Position numbers and translations under genes: made by a program. A DNA stretch of 64,000 bases. Source: Pirellulales bacterium. Lineage in GTDB: Bacteria; Planctomycetota; Planctomycetia; Pirellulales; JAICIG01. The DNA lies in NCBI GenBank assembly GCA_035533075.1, contig DATLUO010000140.1, forward strand, positions 1-64,000. The letters are read 5' to 3'. The notes under the pieces are model-generated. The model was given only the letters and a program-made list of their open reading frames with translations. It ran no database searches and was not told the origin of the DNA. Positions 7,479 to 16,124 of the stretch are shown piece by piece. Each line of letters starts with the position of its first letter. Position 1 is the stretch's first letter.

Positions 7479-7488
7479 GGAGGAAACG

Positions 7489-8142
7489 ATGGTCAGCCAC
7501 GACAGTCTCGCCCAGGTCGTCAACGAGTATCAGGATGAAGGCTATCAGGTCATCGTCGCTCCGGACCCGAGCCAACTGCCCGCATTCGTTTCCGGGTTTC
7601 CCGTAGATTTGCTCGCGTCCAGAGGCGGTGAGCATGTCATCGTGGAAGTCAAGCGCAATCAACGTGCGCTGCAACAGGACCCGCGGATCCAAGAGCGGGC
7701 ACAGGTTGTCAACTCGCAGCCGAATTGGAGGTTTGATCTGGTCGTGCTCGAGCGTCAAAACTTCCTCGAAAAGTTCGCCGACGACGCGCGACAACCGTCC
7801 GTGGACGAGATTGTGGAAATGCTGAACCGTGCGGAATCGACGGCGCGTGCCGGCGATCTCAATGCGGGCTACCTGCTCGCTTGGGCCGGGCTGGAGGCGG
7901 CAATGAGGCGGGCGGTTAGCGACGCCAACCGGTACGGCCGGATCGCCCCGCTGGGCTTGTTGGGCAATTTGTATTCCAACGGCATTCTGTCGCGCGAGGA
8001 ATACGATGACTTGAAGCGGGCATACGCGATTCGCACCCAGTTGGCGCATGGCCTGGTGCCGACGGCGGCGAATGGCGTCCCGATCGACCGGCTGATTGCA
8101 ACTGCCCGCAACCTGTTGACGGTGGGAAATGCCCGAAGCTAA
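7489..8142 (+). CDS. Restriction endonuclease-like (AHJR type) protein with a HEPN-like C-terminal half
   Basis: 217 residues. A strong AAGGAGG lies 5 bases upstream of ATG 7489, which fixes this start over longer in-frame options. Residues ~1-95 carry a PD-(D/E)xK-type pattern: FPVDLLASRGGEHVIVEVKR (D ... E-V-K), like the small AHJR/Archaeal Holliday junction resolvase-related endonucleases. The second half is all-helical: LLAWAGLEAAMRRAVSDANR and YAIRTQLAHGL, whose R-x4-H spacing is the HEPN RNase signature. The upstream gene is RusA-like and only 10 bases away, so the two are likely co-translated. Convergent with the next gene; the two stop codons overlap (8139-8142). Function as a toxin or defence nuclease is inferred. 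Confidence 0.65.
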   Translation: MVSHDSLAQVVNEYQDEGYQVIVAPDPSQLPAFVSGFPVDLLASRGGEHVIVEVKRNQRALQQDPRIQERAQVVNSQPNWRFDLVVLERQNFLEKFADDARQPSVDEIVEMLNRAESTARAGDLNAGYLLAWAGLEAAMRRAVSDANRYGRIAPLGLLGNLYSNGILSREEYDDLKRAYAIRTQLAHGLVPTAANGVPIDRLIATARNLLTVGNARS

Positions 8143-9251
8143 CCGTCGCCGTTTCGTTTTCTCCCCGTCATCTCCAACACGCAAATCACCGTGATCGTCG
8201 AGAGCACTTGCAGCACGACGACGACGGCACCGACGGCGTCGACCTGGTGCAGCAGCAATCCGGCCAGGCCGCAGGTAGCCGTGGTCAGGTAGATGGTAAG
8301 CACGGCTTGGCCTTTGGTCATGCCCAGCTCCACGAGTCGGTGCGAAAAATGGTTCTTGTCGCCTTCGAAGGGGCTTCGGCCCTGACGCAGACGGATGATG
8401 ACCACCGTGATCGTGTCGTAGAGCGGCACCGCCAGGATGCACAACGGCGCCAGAATGGTGTGCGGCGGCAGGTTGCCGCCGGTGAATGTGGCCATGCTCG
8501 TGGCCGTGGCCAGGCAGTATCCGACCAGGTAACTGCCGGCGTCGCCCATGAACAGCCGCGCCGGCGGACGATTGTGCCACAAAAAGCCGACGAGCGAGCC
8601 GGCCAGCACCAGCAGAAACCCGGCCACGAAAAGCTGCGGCGCCCGCGTCACAGGGTCGGGCGTGGTCAGCAGCACGATCACCAGCATCGCCGCCGCGATG
8701 GCCGCCACGCCCGCCGACAGGCCGTCCATATTGTCGAGCATGTTGAATGAGTTGATCAGCCCCACGATCCAGAGCACGCTCAGCGGCATCGTGATCCACG
8801 CGTGATCGAGGATATAGAGCGACAGCCGCCATCCTTCCCACCGCCAAACCAATGCCGACGCCACCGCCGTTTGCACGGCCAGCCGCCACCGCCAATCCAG
8901 CCCGCGGCGATCGTCGATCAGCCCTAACACCACCAGCACAGCTCCTCCCGCCAGCAGAAACCAGAGCTTCGGCGCCTGACTCAGCAAGCCGGGCACATGC
9001 GTCGCGATGAACGGCGGCAATGGCAAACGGCCGGACACCAGCAGCAAGGCCAGATAACCGCAGGCCAGCGGCGCGACGATGCCCGTGAACACCGCCAGTC
9101 CGCCGCCCAGCGGAGTGGCCACGCTGTGGACCTTGCGATGGCCTGGGCGGTCGACCAGCCCCCAGCGCGGCGCCCAGCGGCGCACCAGATAGGCCACGGC
9201 CAGCGACACAAGCAGGCTTGGCAACGATGCCCCCAGAATCAGCCAGGTCAC
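8139..9251 (-). CDS. UDP-sugar:undecaprenyl-phosphate glycosyl-1-phosphate transferase (WecA/MraY family)
   Basis: 370 residues, inner membrane, about ten hydrophobic helices. It transfers a sugar-1-phosphate from a UDP-sugar to a polyprenyl phosphate to start surface glycan synthesis. Family landmarks: VDRPGHRKVHS (~33-43), the Mg2+-binding DD (113-114), NSFNMLDNMDG (~167-177), MGDAGS (235-240) and the WecA-type loop NHFSHRL (~300-306). The last favours the WecA/TagO branch over MraY (no pentapeptide-specific loop). Likely substrate is UDP-GlcNAc or a related sugar, by family. Start GTG 9251 overlaps the stop of the DUF4416 gene (GTGA). It ends tail-to-tail with the nuclease/HEPN-like gene. 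Confidence 0.88.
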   Translation of the reverse strand: MTWLILGASLPSLLVSLAVAYLVRRWAPRWGLVDRPGHRKVHSVATPLGGGLAVFTGIVAPLACGYLALLLVSGRLPLPPFIATHVPGLLSQAPKLWFLLAGGAVLVVLGLIDDRRGLDWRWRLAVQTAVASALVWRWEGWRLSLYILDHAWITMPLSVLWIVGLINSFNMLDNMDGLSAGVAAIAAAMLVIVLLTTPDPVTRAPQLFVAGFLLVLAGSLVGFLWHNRPPARLFMGDAGSYLVGYCLATATSMATFTGGNLPPHTILAPLCILAVPLYDTITVVIIRLRQGRSPFEGDKNHFSHRLVELGMTKGQAVLTIYLTTATCGLAGLLLHQVDAVGAVVVVLQVLSTITVICVLEMTGRKRNGDG

Positions 9252-9796
9252 GCGCGTCGGGCCTCCCGAATGCGGCGCTGCCAGTCGTCACGCAATCGCA
9301 AAAAGAAGTCCTGAAAATCGGGCCGGCGATAGTCGGGGTAGGTCCAATCGCGATGCTGCCAGCGCCCGTCGCGAAAGTAGAGCGTCACCTCGCCGTAGAT
9401 GCCCTCGCCCAAATACAGTCGGTGCGAATGGTCTTTGGTCGAAGCCAGCACCAGCTTGGCCACCGTCAAGTAGCCGGGGTCGAGATTCAACGGCCGCGGC
9501 TCCGCGTGCCGGGCGAGCCGGGCGTATTCCTGCTCCCAGTCGCCCGTCTCAAGCTTGATCTGCGGCAGCCGGGCAGGGTCGATCGGCCGCTCGAATGCCA
9601 AAAACTGCTTCAGCAGGCCCTCCCCCATCGTGGATCGGTAGTAATCGGTCTCGGTGAAGGCGAAGGCTTGGCTGCGGTCGGCGATGGGACTCCAGGCCCG
9701 GCTGCTGCGATCGGCCGCCCAGTCGAGGGCCTCCGGATAGCGGCTGACAACGGCCATGATCAGCAAAACCGGCGGTTGCGTGGTGGCTCGGCCCAT
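9248..9796 (-). CDS. DUF4416 family protein
   Basis: 182 residues, soluble. It matches the DUF4416 plan from end to end: an N-terminal strand PPVLLIMAVVS, FTETDYYRSTMGEGLLKQFL, LPQIKLETGDWE, the strongly conserved LNLDPGYLTVAKLVLASTKD followed by HSHRLYLGEGIYGEVTLYF, and WTYPDYRRPDFQDFF. The biochemical role of this family is not established. It is found in deltaproteobacteria, planctomycetes and thermophiles. It is translationally coupled to the WecA-like gene, so a link to cell-envelope glycan synthesis is possible but unproven. No clear ribosome binding site precedes the ATG at 9796. Confidence 0.85.
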   Translation of the reverse strand: MGRATTQPPVLLIMAVVSRYPEALDWAADRSSRAWSPIADRSQAFAFTETDYYRSTMGEGLLKQFLAFERPIDPARLPQIKLETGDWEQEYARLARHAEPRPLNLDPGYLTVAKLVLASTKDHSHRLYLGEGIYGEVTLYFRDGRWQHRDWTYPDYRRPDFQDFFLRLRDDWQRRIREARRA

Positions 9797-9941
9797 GATG
9801 ATTTATGATCGTAACTTGCTAGGCTGAAACAAGATCACGCAACGGAAAGCAATTTCGGGCTTGCGGCAAGGGGCGGCTTGCTTTACGAATACGCAATCCC
9901 TTGCCTGCCACAGGCCAGCGGCGCGAGTCGCCGCCGTCGCA

Positions 9942-12900
9942 TCAAAAACTTTCGACCGTCACGGCCATCACCACCGGGGCGGTGTGGTCGGGGCCTTTGA
10001 CCAGCTCGATCCGCTCGATCGCGTCGCGGCGGGCGGGGTGGATGGCGAAGTAGCGGATTTGTTGGTTGCGGAGCATGAAGGCCAGCTTCGACTTGGGCAC
10101 CTCGAAGCGGCCGATGTAGTCGGCAAAGTGCTCGCCGTTGCGCAGCGCGTGCTCCTCCGTTTCGCCGTCGGCGTAGTGCAGCCGCACGATCAACGACACG
10201 CTGCCGCCCTTCAGCTCGCCCTGCGCTCCCCAGCCGCTCACGCCGCTGAGGAAATGGACCGCCTTGGCCGGCGCGTTGTACACCAGGCTCACCGACTTGG
10301 GCATCGTCGGCGGGAACTTGCCGGTGGGGCCATAAAGCATCACGGCGTTCGGCACGCGGTCGCCCTGCGGGTCGACAAGCTGGAAGGGCACGCCCTCGAA
10401 CGTCTTCGGCGACCAGTCCGGGAAAATCAGCCGCTCGGCGCCGGCCTCCTTGCTGTAGAACATGCCCTGCGTGCTGACGATCGTCGCCACGCGGCCCAGA
10501 TCGAGCGGCATGAATTGCCCGCGTTGCGTGAGAAACTCCAGCAGATTGACGATCGCCTCCGGCGGCACCTGCTTCTCAAACCCTTCGGGCATGAGCGACT
10601 TCGTCGAAGCCACGAGTTCCTCGATGTTCTCGCGGAGCACGGGGTGCCGCTTGGCTTCGGCGTCGATGAGCTCGATGGCGGTCTTCGTTTCGCCGGCCAA
10701 CAGGCCGTTGAGCACGCGGCCGTCGTCGGTGAGCACGGTGTAGACGCGATAGTTGCCTTCGACGTTGCGGCTGGGGTCGATGATGTGCGTGAGCAGCTCG
10801 GCCTTGGGATGCACGGCCATGCCGGTCAGGTCGGGGCCGATGCGGTTCCCTTCGCCGCTGTGCGTATGGCACTTCAGGCACTGCTGCTTGAACACCTCTT
10901 TGCCGGCCGCGGCATCGCCGCTCTTCTTGGCCAGCGGCAAAAGCTCGTCGAGCACCTTCTGGCGGTCGGGACTCGGCAATCCTTTGTCGCGGGCGAGTAC
11001 CTCCTTGGCCCGCTTGGCGATCTCGCGATCGGGATGCGCGGCGAGCGCCTGTTTCTGATCGAGCGTCAGGTCGGCCAACTGCAACTTGCCCTCGGCCAGC
11101 CCGTCGAGAAACGCGCGCGTCAACGTCGGCCGGCCGAGCAGTACGCGGACCGCCGATCTTTTGGCCGCCGGGGTGAGCACGCCGAACTTTTCGACTAGCG
11201 CCGTGCCGACGTCCTTCGATTCGCTTTGCGCCAGGGCATCGATCAAACCGGCGGAAACGTCGGGCGGAGTGCGCGGCGAGACGATGAGTTCCACCAGCGG
11301 TCCGATCACGTCCGATTGGCCGCCGCGGAAGTCGACAAGCTGCCGGGCGGCCGCAATGCGTTTGTCTTCGCCGAGTTTTTCGTCTCCCACGGCCGCCGTG
11401 AGCGATTGGGCGATTTCGTCGGCGTACTTCTGGAATGTCTCGTTGCCCCAAGCGGTAACGAGCTTGACGAGCTGACCCTGCGGGCCGGTGGCAAGCCGCG
11501 GCAAGATGTTGGCCAGGGCCTTCTCGGCCTCCGCGCTGAGGGCGACTTTTTGGTTTTTCGGCCATCCTTTGGCCAGCCCGGCGATGATCGTCTCGGCCAA
11601 TCGCGGATCGGCGCGGTCGAGCGTCACCAGCAGCGAGTTCACAGAATCGGTCGGCCCACCGCGGGCATAGTGCTCGGCGACGATGGACACCGCCCTTCTG
11701 TAGGGAACGCCCTCCGTGGCGTTCCGCGGGGTGGACGCACCGCCTGGTCCCGGAACGCCACGGAGGGCGTTCCCTACAGAAGCGGGAGGCATCGTCGTCG
11801 TGGCCACCTCCGCGAGAAACGCCCGATCGTGCCTGGCCGCGGCGGCCGTGGCGGCGTCGGGCAACCATTTGTCGAAGAGGTTCTCTGGCCGGAAAAGCAT
11901 GGCGGCAATCGCCCGACCGGCTTTCGTGCTGGCCGGCATCTCCGATAGCGCCAACAGGGCCGCCAGCCGCACCTGAGCGTCGTCGTCGGCAAGCACGCCG
12001 CACGCCAAGATTGCGTCGAGCGATTCTCGGCTTGGCGGCAGCACCGCCACAGCGTTTCGCCGCACGCCGGCCGATGCGTGTCGCATCGCGCCCACCGTCG
12101 CAGCCAGTGCGTCCGAATTCACACCGCCAAGAACTCCCAAGCCCTGCAACGTCCACAAAGCATGAATGGCCGCGGTGTTCAGGCCAAGCTCGTCCACATC
12201 GGGATCTTTCACCAGGTCGAGCAACTGCGGCACCACGTCTTGCTCGCCCCGTTCGACCAGCAGCCGCTGGGCATGCCGTCGCCAGAACAGGTTCGAGTGC
12301 CGCAACGTCTCGACCAGTTCGCCGGCCGTCGCGTCGGCAAGCGAAAACGGCCGATGCCGCGGGGCCGCCGAGTAGACAACCCGATAGATGCGGCCGTGCC
12401 GCTTGTCGCGCAGCTCGGTCTCGTAGGCGCCGCCCTTGCCGGTCTTAAACCCGGCGGGCGTCGGATTGTGCTGCACGATGTAGTTGTACCAGTCGATCAC
12501 CCACACGTGCCCGTCAGGCCCGACCTCCGCCATGATCGGCGCGCTCCACTCGTCGTCGCTCCCCAGCAGGTTGAACGGATTGGTGGAGTGGAAACCGGCG
12601 CCGTCGGGCATCAGGGCAAAGGTGCCCACGAGGTGCCCGGTGCCGTCCGTGACAAAGGCCGTGCGGTTCCAATAGTTTTGCGGATACTCGCGGGCCGTGT
12701 AGAGCGCGTGGCCGGCGGCCGCGGTGTAGCCGCCGTGCTGATCGACCTGGCGGATTTTTTCCGTCGGCGGGTGGAAGAGATAGGTGTCGGCGATGCCGTT
12801 CAACTGGCCGGCCGACCAGCCGCGCACGCCTTCATAGTAGCGGTTGGCGACCGGCAGATATTCGCTCGGATTGCGGTTGGCCGTCGAGCCGAACACCGTC

Positions 12901-14363
12901 CCCTCTTCGCTGAAACCGATGCCCCAGGTATTGTTGTTCGTCGAGCGCAGAAACTCCAGCTTCGAGCCGTCGGGCCTCAAGCGATAAAAGCCCTGGCCGA
13001 AGCGGTGGTGCTCGCCGCCCACCTCGCCGTAGAAGCCCGAATAGCCGACCATGCCCCAAATCCAGTTGTCGAAGCCGTATTGCAGATTGCTCGGCCCGGC
13101 GTGCGTGTCGCGCGTGTTCCAGCCGGTGAACAGTACTTGCCGCACGTCGGCCTTGTCGTCGCCGTCGGTGTCTTTGAGAAACAGCGTGTCGGGCGCCTGC
13201 TGCACGATCACGCCGCCGCGAGCGAAAGTAAGGCTGGTGGGAATGCTCAGCTTGTCGGCGAAGACGGTAAACTTGTCTGCCCGACCGTCGCCGTCGGTGT
13301 CTTCACAAATCTTGATGCGGTCGCGGCCCTCGCCTTCGGGCTTGAGTTCGTTGGGATAGTCGTAGGTCTCGGCGATCCACAGCCGGCCGCGCTCGTCCCA
13401 ATTCATGGCGATCGGCTTGACGATGTCCGGTTCGGCCGCGAACAGCCGCACCTCGAAGCCGACCGGCGTCGTGAAGTGTTTCATCGACTCCTCCGGACCG
13501 AGCGGTTTCTGCATCTTGGTGATCGGCTCGCCCATCGTGCCCCACTTCTCGCTGGGCGGATAGTAGGGGACGTTGGCTTCGACGTATTCGAACGGCTTTA
13601 CGTCGTTTCGCCGGGCGGTCATTTCGGGCACGGTCAGCGGCGGATAGGGGGCGACTTGCTCAGGGTCGCGGCCGACGGCCCAGCGGATGCCGCGCTCCAT
13701 CAGGTTCTGAAAGCCCGGATGTCCCCAGGTGCGTTCGTCGTGTCCCCAGGCGGTGTAGAAGACGCGGCCTTTGCCGTGCGTGCGAATCCACGTCCACGGC
13801 TCGCGGCCTTCGGCATCGACGCGATAGGAGAGCACTTCGCGGTCCTTGGTATTGTGCAAATGATGCACGTAACTTTCGTCCCAGCTCCCGAAGCCGCCAT
13901 AACCTTTGAACAGCGGATGATCGGGCCGGGCGACCACTTCGCTGAACACGCCCGTCCCATGACGCTCGAACTGTGCGCCGATCAACTCCACGATCTTGGC
14001 CGAGTTGCGAAAGCAATAGGAGGCGCAGTGCAGCGGCACAAAGCCGTGTCCGGCGGCGACGTAGTCGATGAGGGCCCGCTCCTGTTCCGGCTCGATGCGG
14101 TCGATGTTGGCATAGAGCAGCAGAGCGTCGTAGTTTGCCAGCGTGCCGGCCTTGAGATCGCCGACATTCTCGGTGTACGCAAGGTCGATCCCGCGTCGAG
14201 CGAGCACCGGCTCGATTTGGCGGAAGCGGTCGGCCGGGCGGTGGTGCCCTTGGTCGCCGAGAAACAGCACTTTGATTCGCGGCGACTCACCCGCCCGAGC
14301 AAGCGGGCCGATTGTCAACGACGCAAAGAGGGTAACGAAAAGGGAAAGTAAGCGTGAGGTCAT
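9942..14363 (-). CDS. Giant secreted PVC-type membrane-bound dehydrogenase with ThuA, HEAT repeats and cytochrome c domain
   Basis: 1473 residues. A signal peptide (~1-24, ending LARAGE) is followed by a ThuA/GATase1-like domain (~28-230: VLFLGDQGHHRPADR, HGFVPLHCASYCF). Then comes a PVC-type dehydrogenase beta-propeller (~290-690, with several calcium-binding-like DTDGDGRADKF stretches), helical HEAT repeats (~700-1110), a cytochrome c domain with one CLKCH heme site (C1162-H1166) and a carbohydrate-binding-like C-terminal domain (~1275-1473). The planctomycete family is thought to oxidise sugars or sugar derivatives in the periplasm; substrate unknown. A GGAG lies 6 bases before ATG 14363. 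A palindromic repeat (11696-11781) is read through in frame and adds about 30 residues (VGNALRGVPGPGG ... PRNATEGVPYRR) within the HEAT region. Confidence 0.92.
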   Translation of the reverse strand: MTSRLLSLFVTLFASLTIGPLARAGESPRIKVLFLGDQGHHRPADRFRQIEPVLARRGIDLAYTENVGDLKAGTLANYDALLLYANIDRIEPEQERALIDYVAAGHGFVPLHCASYCFRNSAKIVELIGAQFERHGTGVFSEVVARPDHPLFKGYGGFGSWDESYVHHLHNTKDREVLSYRVDAEGREPWTWIRTHGKGRVFYTAWGHDERTWGHPGFQNLMERGIRWAVGRDPEQVAPYPPLTVPEMTARRNDVKPFEYVEANVPYYPPSEKWGTMGEPITKMQKPLGPEESMKHFTTPVGFEVRLFAAEPDIVKPIAMNWDERGRLWIAETYDYPNELKPEGEGRDRIKICEDTDGDGRADKFTVFADKLSIPTSLTFARGGVIVQQAPDTLFLKDTDGDDKADVRQVLFTGWNTRDTHAGPSNLQYGFDNWIWGMVGYSGFYGEVGGEHHRFGQGFYRLRPDGSKLEFLRSTNNNTWGIGFSEEGTVFGSTANRNPSEYLPVANRYYEGVRGWSAGQLNGIADTYLFHPPTEKIRQVDQHGGYTAAAGHALYTAREYPQNYWNRTAFVTDGTGHLVGTFALMPDGAGFHSTNPFNLLGSDDEWSAPIMAEVGPDGHVWVIDWYNYIVQHNPTPAGFKTGKGGAYETELRDKRHGRIYRVVYSAAPRHRPFSLADATAGELVETLRHSNLFWRRHAQRLLVERGEQDVVPQLLDLVKDPDVDELGLNTAAIHALWTLQGLGVLGGVNSDALAATVGAMRHASAGVRRNAVAVLPPSRESLDAILACGVLADDDAQVRLAALLALSEMPASTKAGRAIAAMLFRPENLFDKWLPDAATAAAARHDRAFLAEVATTTMPPASVGNALRGVPGPGGASTPRNATEGVPYRRAVSIVAEHYARGGPTDSVNSLLVTLDRADPRLAETIIAGLAKGWPKNQKVALSAEAEKALANILPRLATGPQGQLVKLVTAWGNETFQKYADEIAQSLTAAVGDEKLGEDKRIAAARQLVDFRGGQSDVIGPLVELIVSPRTPPDVSAGLIDALAQSESKDVGTALVEKFGVLTPAAKRSAVRVLLGRPTLTRAFLDGLAEGKLQLADLTLDQKQALAAHPDREIAKRAKEVLARDKGLPSPDRQKVLDELLPLAKKSGDAAAGKEVFKQQCLKCHTHSGEGNRIGPDLTGMAVHPKAELLTHIIDPSRNVEGNYRVYTVLTDDGRVLNGLLAGETKTAIELIDAEAKRHPVLRENIEELVASTKSLMPEGFEKQVPPEAIVNLLEFLTQRGQFMPLDLGRVATIVSTQGMFYSKEAGAERLIFPDWSPKTFEGVPFQLVDPQGDRVPNAVMLYGPTGKFPPTMPKSVSLVYNAPAKAVHFLSGVSGWGAQGELKGGSVSLIVRLHYADGETEEHALRNGEHFADYIGRFEVPKSKLAFMLRNQQIRYFAIHPARRDAIERIELVKGPDHTAPVVMAVTVESF
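11696..11781. repeat. Palindromic repeat inserted in frame inside the PVC dehydrogenase gene
   Basis: Two 31-base arms (11696-11726 and 11751-11781) are perfect inverted repeats; each carries the core TAGGGAACGCCCTCCGTGGC or its complement. They are separated by a 24-base loop. The element is read through by the surrounding gene without a stop. A related, diverged copy lies at 60969-61067 in an intergenic region, so this is a dispersed family and not part of the enzyme's ancestral sequence. Confidence 0.85.
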
Positions 14364-15271
14364 GATGTACTCCGGGCGTTCGACAGGAGATTTCGATTAT
14401 AGCTTTCGCAAAACGGTTCCGCATCCGTGGCGACCGCCTCGGTCTCGCATTTGCTTGCGGAAAACAACGGCCCTCAGCGTGCGCTGCGTGTTGCAACGTG
14501 TTTCCGCATGGCCAGTTGCAGGCACGCGCCAACGCATCACGAGTCTAGCGCCGAACCGGCTTGTGATGCTCCGTTCGCCTTCCACGGTCTTTGCAAATTT
14601 GCAAAGACCGAAAAACGTGCTGGATTTCGTTACTATCCCCTCACACGAGTGGCATCGATAGCCGTGCCGTGATTTAAGCACCGCGACTGGCCCGGCGGGA
14701 AGCACTGCGATGGTCGGCGGGCAAGGGCCTGCTGCCCGTGGGTGCAAATTTGCACCCGTGGGAAAAAGACGGCGATTTGCTTGTCTCGTACCTCATCAGA
14801 ACGGGCGCCGCTTCGGCTGCGGAAGCTCCCCTGTGGGCGGATGCCAGTCGCCGCGCCAACCCCTTGAGTTTCCGCGCAAACTGGCTTGGGAGGTGCTTTT
14901 TTGGCGGACGTCCGCTCGACGGCTTTTGCAAATTTGCAAAAGCCGCGAAACGCGAGGGATTTGGGCATTCCGTACTCCATCCGTGGGGAACCGTCGCCGG
15001 GGCTTCCCTGAAGCGGAACCGGAACCATCGAACCGTCGCCGTTGATTGCGGACCGCAGTCCAGGTGTTAAACTAAAAAGGGTGCGGTTTCTTGCCGTACT
15101 GCCACACACAATAGCGGACGGCCGAGGACGTGCGGCGCAACAGGGCGGCGATTATCCACGCGGAGCCCAACAGCGACGCGGCCCACACGACGAGCAAACC
15201 GATGGCCTGAAATCCGCGGTCGCCGAAGACGGCGACGAGTGTTGAATCATGCTGGATAAAGGCGGCGGCGG
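14364..15271. repeat. Intergenic region with three palindromes built on the core GCAAATTTGC
   Basis: No convincing gene was found in these ~900 bases. It holds three perfect palindromes centred on GCAAATTTGC: 14585-14610 (26 bases, arms CGGTCTTTGCAAA), 14740-14757 (18 bases, arms GGGTGCAAA) and 14920-14945 (26 bases, arms CGGCTTTTGCAAA). Each is followed by a loosely conserved tail of the form GAAAAA-n-GGATTT-n-TCTCGTA. The outer arm bases differ between copies but stay complementary. Two more copies lie at 61072-61099 and 61648-61674. The spacer also separates the divergent starts at 14363 (minus) and 15272 (plus), so promoters for both genes should be here, but none could be assigned with confidence. 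Confidence 0.75.
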
Positions 15272-15970
15272 ATGACGCTGGCGGTGAAGGTGGAGGGGCT
15301 GACGGTCAACCAAGTCGCCGAGAGGTTCGGAGTCAGCACGACGACCGTTCACAATGCCTGCGTGAAGGATTTCGCCGCTTACGAGGCGCTGCTTGAGCCG
15401 CGTGGCAAGAAGCGGTCGGAGCAACACCGGCGGATTGCGATGGCGGTGCGAAAGGAGGTTCTTACCGTGACGGCGGCGGCCGAGAAGTTTCATGTCGCGA
15501 CGAACCACGTAAGAATGGCCTGCGCCGAACATGGCGCCCAACCGCGCGTAGCGCAGCCCACATCCAATGTCAGGATGCTCCAAATCGTGGCGGACATTGC
15601 GCGAGGCAAGTCGAGAAAGCAGATCTGCGACGAGCGGTGCTTGAGCCGCGAACGCGTCCGTCAGATCAAGGACAAAGCGGAAGCCGCCGGAAGCATCAAG
15701 TCGCATTTCGCGGCAGCTCTCCGCCGCTGCCGCAAGGCCAACGGACTCACGCAAGCCGACGCGGCGGCGATCGCCGGGATCGGCCAGACACACTGGTCCG
15801 CTTACGAGTCGGGCTCATCGACGAACCCCAGTTTGGATCACATCATCGCGATGGCCGCCGCGCTCGGCGTCAAGGTCAGCGAATTGCTGGACAGCCCGCC
15901 GGCGCCTGATGCCACCGCGATGCTTCGCCACGAACGGGAAATCGACCCGAAACGGAATCAAAACGCCTAA
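15272..15970 (+). CDS. Multi-helix-turn-helix regulator with C-terminal XRE/Cro domain
   Basis: 232 residues from ATG 15272; an in-frame TAA 15 bases upstream rules out a longer protein. Four DNA-binding-like units are visible in order: LTVNQVAERFGVSTTTVHNA (~10-30), LTVTAAAEKFHVATNHVRMA (~63-84), a third GKSRKQICDERCLSRERVRQ (~112-133) and a full XRE domain (~148-205: RCRKANGLTQADAAAIAGIG ... GSSTNPSLDHIIAMAAALGV). The first two are related to each other and resemble homeodomain-like/MerR-type HTHs, and the third resembles a sigma-70 region 4 HTH. No toxin or phage gene is adjacent. Which DNA it binds cannot be read from the sequence; the palindromes on both sides (14585-14945, 16125-16154) are candidates. 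Confidence 0.75.
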   Translation: MTLAVKVEGLTVNQVAERFGVSTTTVHNACVKDFAAYEALLEPRGKKRSEQHRRIAMAVRKEVLTVTAAAEKFHVATNHVRMACAEHGAQPRVAQPTSNVRMLQIVADIARGKSRKQICDERCLSRERVRQIKDKAEAAGSIKSHFAAALRRCRKANGLTQADAAAIAGIGQTHWSAYESGSSTNPSLDHIIAMAAALGVKVSELLDSPPAPDATAMLRHEREIDPKRNQNA

Positions 15971-16124
15971 AGGCGGCATTCTCAAGCATCGCGATGGAGT
16001 CACCGTTGCATCGAGCGAGAATCGCATCCTCAAGCCCCTCTCGAACGGCACAATCTGTGCAGCTCCGGCCTGCGCACACGTGCCGCTCGCCTGTTTCGTT
16101 GCTGGCCGCGAAAAGTACAGCGAT

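Noticed and set aside
14143-15070. Several short frames on both strands in the 14364-15271 spacer
   Set aside because: They run through palindromes in several frames at once and share no homology-like features with known proteins.
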